From: Candidatus Methanogaster sp. UBA203
GTDB lineage: Archaea; Halobacteriota; Methanosarcinia; Methanosarcinales; Methanogasteraceae
Assembly (NCBI GenBank): GCA_002503595.1
Contig: DASC01000058.1
Coordinates: 1-7,791 of the forward strand
Direction: 5' to 3'
Length of the DNA: 7,791 bases
The translations under genes and the position numbers were made by a program. Under the pieces are notes generated by a model. It did not search any database. It was not told the origin of the DNA and saw only the letters and a list, made by a program, of their open reading frames with translations. Positions 1 through 4,358 of this stretch are shown here, in pieces (the stretch's first letter is position 1; each line of letters begins with the position of its first letter).

Positions 1-550
1 GTATAAAACTCATCCTCGCTCACCCGAAGCTTGCGGATGATCCGCGACGCGGTATCGGGACCGACCCCGCGGGCTGTAAGCGCAATGACCGCGTTTCTTC
101 CGTGCGAGAGCACGAGGTTTGCGTTCTTGTAGACGCGCTTTGCCCGCTCCTTCTCTGTTTCCCACCCCTTCTGCACGATCATGATCTCTTTATCCCCCCA
201 CGGCTTCAGCGCAGCGATCATCCGTGATCCGCAGAGCGGGCACTCCGGAGTCTCAGGTATGCCCGCAGCCTTGCGACAGGAGACCCATCTCCGGCAGTGC
301 ACGTAGAAGAGGATCACCCGGTCGTTCATGATCCGGATTTATTGAAACTGGGTGATCGATTTCATCTCATGACCTCAACTCTACAATCGTACGATCTACT
401 CACAGACATGGTCGGCGCGATCAGAAGGACGTTCTCTTCATCGAGCACCGCCGGAATCGCATTTATCTGCGGCTCGGTCGGCTCAGTGAAGTTTTGCTTG
501 GCAAGCGCTCTCCGGATCGCGGGGTGAAGTTTCTCGAAGACCGGGTGCAT
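1..550 (-). pseudogene. lhr: lhr-like ATP-dependent helicase pseudogene (large internal deletion, runs off left edge)
   Basis: Lhr-family helicases are large superfamily 2 DNA helicases linked to DNA repair in archaea. Two separated pieces of one are visible. The 5' piece, read from ATG at 550 to about 410, begins [13 protein letters not shown] and continues through the Q-motif-like [15 protein letters not shown] and VLLIAPT, where the Walker A P-loop should follow. Instead the frame runs into unrelated residues and stops at 362. The 3' piece, from ATG 330 to the window edge, has the Lhr C-terminal region: four cysteines (residues 12, 18, 30 and 33 of this piece, the last pair as CPLCGSRM) that could bind zinc, then KNANLVLSHGRNAVIAL and ARGVGPDTASRIIRKLR. 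All helicase motifs between are gone, several hundred codons judging from the family's usual size. The 3' piece has an in-frame stop just upstream of its ATG, so it is not fused to the 5' piece. The product cannot be a helicase. It is possible, though unlikely, that the C-terminal piece is expressed alone. Confidence 0.85.
331..409. other. Deletion scar/insert between the two lhr fragments
   Basis: These ~79 bases replace the body of the lhr gene. They match neither Lhr end in any frame I read. On the plus strand they form an uninterrupted reading frame ([14 protein letters not shown], then [13 protein letters not shown]) that looks protein-like in composition, so the stretch may be debris from another gene. 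I do not recognise its source. The boundaries are estimated from where the Lhr-like residues stop and resume. Confidence 0.5.
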
Positions 551-577
551 GCATTGGTAATCGTTTGATGGTCCGGG

Positions 578-585
578 ATTATAAA
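578..585 (-). promoter_or_regulatory. TATA box for lhr (copy A)
   Basis: Read on the minus strand this is TTTATAAT, centred about 32 bp ahead of the lhr ATG at 550. That spacing fits an archaeal promoter giving a leaderless or nearly leaderless transcript. Its counterpart in copy B (2452-2459) is at the same spacing. Confidence 0.55.
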
Positions 586-604
586 TCAGATTCTGTGGAG
601 CAAC

Positions 605-613
605 ATTTATTTA
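605..613 (+). promoter_or_regulatory. TATA-like box for the ATPase-PIN unit
   Basis: The sequence ATTTATTTA is centred about 32 bp ahead of the ATPase ATG at 641, inside the 17-base stretch identical in both repeat copies. The spacing predicts a transcription start close to the ATG, so the message would be leaderless or nearly so. This agrees with the lack of a clear ribosome binding site there. It stands back to back with the lhr TATA box. Confidence 0.55.
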
Positions 614-640
614 CAGATAAAAAAGAATAACAAGACGTAG

Positions 641-1873
641 ATGATAACGAAATTGGCACTTAAGAACTTCAAGAGCATATCCGAATCAGGGATTGAGATC
701 GATCTCAAACCGTTGACTGTGTTGATGGGACCCAACGCTTCTGGGAAATCCAGCATTCTGGAAGCTATCGGCATATTCGCACAGAGCATCGGCGGACCGA
801 TTAATTCTGAAGGGAATCTGGTTGTTTACCATGATTTTACTGACATAATACACAAACGCGAAACAAACAGATGGCTAACGATCGAGATTTATATACACGA
901 TCTTAGTTACAGATATTCTTTCAAAAAATTAAATGAAGAGGCACGCCAGAGTGTGAAGATCAGCGATGAAGAGGTCGCGAGGGTGACCGATGAGTTTTTT
1001 GAAGGGATCGGTAAGCAATCCCGATTCGAATATCCGCCGGAGCTTGCTTTCAAACCATGTGGGCACGATTCGACACGTTTTTTGCTCGGTGAAATGGTTT
1101 TTAAAACAAATGAACCAATAGCAGACGATCTTTTGCTTTCATTAGATAAAGCGCAGGAAATAATAACAACGATCAGGTCGTCACTGGAGAACCGGGTCGT
1201 TTTCATCTCTTCGGTGCGGGGCATCGTTCCGAAGGTGAACCGGACAGACAAAGGGATGGAAAATCTCAGCAACGTCGGAAAAGAGGGTGAACATCTCATC
1301 CACCTGCTTGCTCGCATCTTTGGAACGCTCGAATACAAGGATACTGCCGAAAAGATTGCAAAGTGGGCTGGCAGATTCGGGATAAATGAACTACATGCTG
1401 GCTGGCACGGTGCCAATGAACTGATCTCAGAATATCTCGATCCAAGTTTCGGTGTTGTTCTGAACCTCTCATCCGCGAGTCAGGGGTCGAGGCAGATTCT
1501 TTCTATCATCACCCAGTTATTCTGGAGCGAACCGGGTGATATCATAATGATCGAGGAGCCGGAGATCAGCCTTCACCCGGGATCGCAGGTTCTTCTGACC
1601 GAACTCTTTGCAGAGGCGATAGCAGAAGGTAAGCAGATCATCGTAACCACGCACAGCGAGTTTCTGCCGCTCGCACTGCGAAGACCGATCAAGAGTGGGC
1701 TATTAACGCTGGATGATATTGCACTGTACCACATCAAGAAAGAAGAGGAAGGAACCATCGCTGAAAAGCTCGATCTCACCGAAGACGGTTATGTGAGGGG
1801 GTGGATCCCCTCTTTTGCCGAGATCGAAGAGGATCTGCTTGGAGAATGGATAGAAACCGTTCCGGAGGATTAA
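641..1873 (+). CDS. AAA/OLD-like ATPase (AAA_21/AAA_15 type)
   Basis: This is a 410-residue ATPase of the RecF/OLD/ABC-like class. The N-terminus MITKLALKNFKSI is the usual first strand of this group. Walker A is GPNASGKS (residues 30-37). An ABC-signature-like SSASQGSRQ lies near 278-286. Walker B is IIMIEEPEISLHP (about 301-313), and the switch histidine is in TTHSEF (about 336-341). The region between Walker A and the signature is charged and variable, as in the family. There are no membrane segments, and the ~70-residue tail shows no TOPRIM motif that I can see, so it is not a full OLD nuclease. Such ATPases commonly act as sensor or regulator subunits beside a nuclease or toxin in defence systems. 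Here the partner would be the PIN-like gene starting one base after this stop, probably co-transcribed and translationally coupled. The start is at the usual position for the family and lies in repeat copy A. The ATPase call is firm; the defence role is inference. Confidence 0.9.
   Translation: MITKLALKNFKSISESGIEIDLKPLTVLMGPNASGKSSILEAIGIFAQSIGGPINSEGNLVVYHDFTDIIHKRETNRWLTIEIYIHDLSYRYSFKKLNEEARQSVKISDEEVARVTDEFFEGIGKQSRFEYPPELAFKPCGHDSTRFLLGEMVFKTNEPIADDLLLSLDKAQEIITTIRSSLENRVVFISSVRGIVPKVNRTDKGMENLSNVGKEGEHLIHLLARIFGTLEYKDTAEKIAKWAGRFGINELHAGWHGANELISEYLDPSFGVVLNLSSASQGSRQILSIITQLFWSEPGDIIMIEEPEISLHPGSQVLLTELFAEAIAEGKQIIVTTHSEFLPLALRRPIKSGLLTLDDIALYHIKKEEEGTIAEKLDLTEDGYVRGWIPSFAEIEEDLLGEWIETVPED
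1864..1868 (+). promoter_or_regulatory. Shine-Dalgarno site for the PIN-like gene
   Basis: GGAGG lies inside the last codons of the ATPase gene, six bases before the TTG at 1875. It supports this non-ATG start and points to coupled translation of the two genes. Confidence 0.6.
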
Positions 1874-1874
1874 A

Positions 1875-2306
1875 TTGCCAGATACCTCTCTGGTCTTTGA
1901 TGTCCATGTCTTTCTCGGTGCGATATCCATGACCAAGAAAGAAGAGTCATTTGCAAAAGCGTACAATATTATGATTGCAAGATACCATAGATTTTTTTGT
2001 AACAAAGATATGATTAAACGATATCAAAGTCGAGCACACTCGTATGGGATGACTTCCAGAGTTATCCAGCTTGCACTCGAAGATCTCAAGCAAGAGAGGG
2101 TCCTTGTGCGGCGCAAGAGAAAGAATGTCCGAATAGATGGTTTTACGGCTGATGATCTGACCTTTCTTGAAACCGCCTGCAATGGAGCATCGTATCTATT
2201 GACGAGGGACTCTAATTTCCGCACCAATGAAAAGAAGATCCATAAAGCTGGATGCAGGTTCGAAGTAATATCTCCTGATGGGTATGTTCACCGATACGAA
2301 AAATGA
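1875..2306 (+). CDS. PIN-like domain protein, putative nuclease/toxin partner of the ATPase
   Basis: The product is 143 residues, the length of a single PIN domain. It starts at TTG, chosen because GGAGG precedes it and the frame gives SLVFDVHVFLGAI, the first PIN strand with Asp9. The C-terminal half has the PIN pattern DDLTFLETACNGASYLLTRDSNF, giving Asp93/Asp94, Glu99 and Asp112 as metal-binding candidates. PIN domains are Mg2+/Mn2+-dependent ribonucleases, best known as VapC toxins. Two points are atypical. The DxN of strand 1 is DVH, and the mid-protein acidic position, usually Glu before Tyr, appears as Arg-Tyr (residues 49-50), with Asp45 nearby as a possible substitute. No antitoxin-like small gene is next to it, and the neighbour is the ATPase one base upstream. 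It may be an effector regulated by that ATPase. The PIN assignment rests on motif pattern only. Confidence 0.65.
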   Translation: MPDTSLVFDVHVFLGAISMTKKEESFAKAYNIMIARYHRFFCNKDMIKRYQSRAHSYGMTSRVIQLALEDLKQERVLVRRKRKNVRIDGFTADDLTFLETACNGASYLLTRDSNFRTNEKKIHKAGCRFEVISPDGYVHRYEK

Positions 2307-2315
2307 AGATCCCGA

Positions 2316-2423
2316 GAACACTGCCTGGATCGCCTTTATCTACGGCTCGGTCGGCTCGGTGAAGTTGTGTTTGGCGATGGTTTTCCGGATCGCGGGGTGG
2401 AGTTTCTCGAAGACGGGGTGCAT
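2316..2423 (-). pseudogene. lhr: Second lhr 5'-end fragment (decayed)
   Basis: From the minus-strand ATG at 2423 the frame gives [19 protein letters not shown] and then NFTEPTEP, followed by a TAG at 2340-2342 where copy A has CAG (Gln). Beyond the stop the similarity goes on as IKAIQAV and is lost near 2316, just short of the PIN-like gene's end. Only ~35 codons survive, so this cannot be functional. The in-frame homology across the stop shows it is a remnant and not a new small gene. Confidence 0.85.
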
Positions 2424-2451
2424 ATCGTGGTCGATCGTTGGTCGTGGAGGG

Positions 2452-2459
2452 GTTATAAT
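2452..2459 (-). promoter_or_regulatory. TATA box of the decayed lhr copy B
   Basis: Read on the minus strand this is ATTATAAC, centred about 33 bp before the remnant ATG at 2423. It matches the lhr TATA box of copy A in position. If still active it would transcribe antisense across the 3' end of the PIN-like gene. Confidence 0.4.
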
Positions 2460-2470
2460 CGATTCGCAAC

Positions 2471-2479
2471 ATTTATTTA
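2471..2479 (+). promoter_or_regulatory. TATA-like box duplicated upstream of the cupin gene
   Basis: ATTTATTTA is identical to the element before the ATPase gene and is centred about 31 bp before the ATG at 2506. It could now drive the cupin gene. Confidence 0.5.
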
Positions 2480-2541
2480 CAGCAGAAAAGAATAACAGAA
2501 TATAGATGATAATAAAACGATACGTTCGCGAAAGTACTGCC

Positions 2542-2859
2542 ATGAAAAATTATTTAATTGATTTTAAAAATATGGAATGGGAAACGCCTGCTCCGGGTGT
2601 CCGGTACAAAGCGTATACCAGTGGTAATCATAAGATGCGGCTGGTAGAATTTACTGAGGAATTCGTTGAGGCTGATTGGTGCACCAAAGGACATACAGGA
2701 TATATCTTGGAAGGCAACCTTCTGGTAGACTTTAATGGAAGGTTATCAACCTTTGGAGTGGGGGACGGGTTCTTTATACCTGAAGGAGAAGAAAGCAAGC
2801 ACAAAGGCAAGGTTGCAAAAGGTGAAAAGGCATTAATTATCTTGTTTGAAAAAGTATGA
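2542..2859 (+). CDS. Small cupin-fold protein
   Basis: This is a one-domain cupin of 105 residues from the ATG at 2542. The core reads RLVEFTEEFVEADWCTKGHTGYILEGNLLVDF followed by GVGDGFFIPEGEESKHKGKV, which carries the two cupin motifs. In motif 1 only one histidine is clear (KGHTGYILEG), and in motif 2 the histidine of SKHKG is present, so metal binding is plausible but not certain. The substrate is unknown. An in-frame ATG at 2506 would add MIIKRYVRESTA, but those first codons belong to repeat copy B (they match the start of the ATPase gene), so the internal ATG is more likely the original start. Expression from the duplicated promoter would nevertheless give a message beginning near 2506. 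Codons here are visibly more A/T-rich than in truD. Confidence 0.85.
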   Translation: MKNYLIDFKNMEWETPAPGVRYKAYTSGNHKMRLVEFTEEFVEADWCTKGHTGYILEGNLLVDFNGRLSTFGVGDGFFIPEGEESKHKGKVAKGEKALIILFEKV

Positions 2860-2880
2860 ACCTGAAACACAACATACTAA

Positions 2881-2946
2881 AGCGTATCTGGCTTCGCGCC
2901 ACCAGAGCCGCCCAAATCTCTATGACGGTTGAACTTCAGATACGCT
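2881..2946. repeat. 10 bp perfect inverted repeat in the cupin-truD gap
   Basis: AGCGTATCTG (2881-2890) is perfectly inverted as CAGATACGCT (2937-2946), with 46 bases between. A smaller internal hairpin is possible (TCTGG 2887-2891 with CCAGA 2902-2906), which would compete with the long stem. It may be a transcript structure, a protein site, or the ends of a tiny element. It does not fit a tRNA. No T-run follows it, so a terminator is unlikely. Confidence 0.55.
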
Positions 2947-3012
2947 CGAAACGGCAAACAAACCCATCTCCGCTTATCCTGCACACCCTGCGGCGGGCTT
3001 CATATCTTGAAG

Positions 3013-4308
3013 ATGACAACAACTGAATCCATAGCCGGAATCGACGTGTACCTCACGAAAACTCCGGGCATCGGCGGCGTAGTCCGTTCGGATGCGTCTG
3101 ACTTTCGGGTTACAGAGGTCTGGGCGCCCGGAAAAATCACGGATGCAGAGAACGGGAAGTATCTCATCGTAAAACTCACAAAGAAGAACTGGGACACCCA
3201 CCATCTGATCAGGGACCTCTCGAGATGGTTCAGGGTCAGCAGATCCAGATTCGGATGGGCTGGCACCAAGGATACGCGGGCTGTAACCACCCAGAGGATC
3301 GGTATCTGGGATCCGGATCGTGCCATCGAGGCAAAGATCCCCAATGTCCGCATCCCAAACGCCAAACTCGAGATCATCGGGCGGTCGAACCGGAAGATCA
3401 GTCTTGGAGATCTCTGCGGCAATAGATTCAGGATCGCAATACAGGGGATCGATGAAACCGAAGAAGAAGTCCGGGATCGCGTAAATCGCGTAACCGGTGA
3501 ACTCTCGCACGCGGGCGGCATGGCGAATTTTTACGGCATGCAGCGGTTCGGAACGGTCCGCCCGATCACACACGAAGTTGGCAGACTCATTGTATCAGGC
3601 GATTTCGAGGGTGCGATGATGACGTATCTCGCAAAACCGTTTCCGGATGACCGGTCTTATGAAATGCGCAGACGTCTATGGGATACCCATGATTTCAAAG
3701 CGGCACTGGCCGAGTTCCCTGATCATCTGCGGTACGAGCGCGCAATGTTAAACCATCTGGTCAAACAACCAGAGGATTACATCGGCACATTCCGTGTGCT
3801 GCCAAAAAACCTTCTGAGGATGTTTACACACGCATACCAGTCATTCATATTCAATAAAATCCTGAGTAAGCGCATAAAAGAGGAGATGCCACTAAATCAG
3901 GCGATAGTTGGGGATGTTGTATGTTTCAGAGGCGGTGACGGTCTGCCAGATGCGTCGAGGACGCAAGAAGTAACGCAGGTGGATATCGATGGCATCAACA
4001 ACCTCATCCGCAAAAAACGTGCGTGGGTGACCCACTCCTTGATCGGGTACGGCTATGAACCAGGGAGTAGGATTGAGGGCGTAGTGTTATCCGACCTCGG
4101 GATCGATCTCCCTCTGTTGACTCGCGGGTTTGAGGTCACAGAGATGCCGGAACTTGCTTCGAAGGGTGGATGCCGGGCGGTTGCGATAGGTGTCGATCCG
4201 GCATTTGATGTGAGCGCGGATGATGCTGGAGTGAGCGTAACTGCCGAGTTCTTTCTGCCGAAGGGGTGCTATGCCACAGTTCTGCTGCGCGAGTATATGA
4301 AGGATTGA
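3013..4308 (+). CDS. truD: tRNA pseudouridine(13) synthase TruD
   Basis: TruD/Pus7-family enzymes isomerise uridine 13 of tRNA to pseudouridine in the cytoplasm. From ATG 3013 the product has 431 residues, the usual archaeal length. The catalytic loop is FGWAGTKDTRAVTTQ, with the nucleophile Asp87. The second family motif NFYGMQRFG is at residues 172-180. The N-terminal KNWDTHHLIRDLSR segment and the HAYQSFIFNKIL helix, which follows the start of the TRUD-specific insertion, are also present. The frame stays open back to a TTG at 2929, but that 28-residue extension has no family likeness and would overlap the inverted repeat, so 3013 was chosen. A TTG at 3007 is a weaker alternative. There is no clear ribosome binding site, so a leaderless message is possible. 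All key residues are intact. Confidence 0.95.
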   Translation: MTTTESIAGIDVYLTKTPGIGGVVRSDASDFRVTEVWAPGKITDAENGKYLIVKLTKKNWDTHHLIRDLSRWFRVSRSRFGWAGTKDTRAVTTQRIGIWDPDRAIEAKIPNVRIPNAKLEIIGRSNRKISLGDLCGNRFRIAIQGIDETEEEVRDRVNRVTGELSHAGGMANFYGMQRFGTVRPITHEVGRLIVSGDFEGAMMTYLAKPFPDDRSYEMRRRLWDTHDFKAALAEFPDHLRYERAMLNHLVKQPEDYIGTFRVLPKNLLRMFTHAYQSFIFNKILSKRIKEEMPLNQAIVGDVVCFRGGDGLPDASRTQEVTQVDIDGINNLIRKKRAWVTHSLIGYGYEPGSRIEGVVLSDLGIDLPLLTRGFEVTEMPELASKGGCRAVAIGVDPAFDVSADDAGVSVTAEFFLPKGCYATVLLREYMKD

Positions 4309-4310
4309 TG

Positions 4311-4321
4311 CGCACATTTTT
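4311..4321 (+). terminator. T-run after truD
   Basis: TTTTT at 4317-4321, inside a small CACA...TGTG inverted arrangement, follows the truD stop. Archaeal termination mainly needs a T-run. It sits in the 50 bp gap between convergent genes. The evidence is weak. Confidence 0.35.
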
Positions 4322-4358
4322 GTGATTTCCAGAAATTAATTCAGGAGAACAGGCTCAG

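Larger units (their letters stand above)
443..651. repeat. Direct repeat copy A: lhr 5' end plus bidirectional promoter
   Basis: This stretch aligns with 2316-2516 in the same orientation. Over 451-550 against 2324-2423 I count about 14 mismatches and no gaps, or about 86% identity. The alignment continues through the non-coding part with short gaps, including an identical 17-mer starting GCAACATTTATTTAC, and ends just inside the plus-strand gene at ATGATAA(C/T)(G/A)AAA. The copy holds the first ~35 codons of lhr on the minus strand, a TATA box for each direction, and the start codon of the ATPase gene. Confidence 0.85.
2316..2516. repeat. Direct repeat copy B: second lhr 5' end plus bidirectional promoter
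   Basis: This is the partner of copy A (443-651), offset by 1873 bp in the coding part and 1865 bp at the right end because copy B is 8 bp shorter in the promoter spacer. It begins about 10 bp after the PIN-like gene stop and ends 11 bases into a plus-strand ATG frame (2506), exactly as copy A ends in the ATPase start. The two copies enclose the ATPase-PIN unit. Confidence 0.85.

Noticed and set aside
297..527. A plus-strand 76-codon frame over the lhr remnant
   Set aside because: Most of it is antisense to recognisable Lhr residues. Only the scar part (331-409) is unexplained, and that is reported separately.
907..1416. A 169-codon minus-strand frame opposite the ATPase gene
   Set aside because: It is the shadow of the ATPase reading frame and has low-information composition.
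641..1873. Reading the ATPase as an ABC transporter subunit
   Set aside because: The N-terminus, the IEEPEISLHP Walker B and the TTHSEF switch are of the OLD/RecF-like class, and no permease gene is nearby.
641..2306. Calling the pair PARIS, Gabija or Septu
   Set aside because: The ATPase has no visible TOPRIM domain, and the partner shows PIN-like rather than TOPRIM, UvrD or HNH motifs.
2881..2946. A possible tRNA gene based on the long terminal stem and a GGTTGAAC stretch
   Set aside because: The would-be T-arm does not pair, the D- and anticodon arms are missing, and it is too short.
2929..3012. An upstream TTG start that would lengthen TruD by 28 residues
   Set aside because: The extension has no resemblance to TruD and would begin within the inverted repeat, while the ATG at 3013 gives the usual length.
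2974..3573. Long minus-strand open frames opposite truD (also 3000-3521)
   Set aside because: They lie fully under intact TruD motifs and show no family features.
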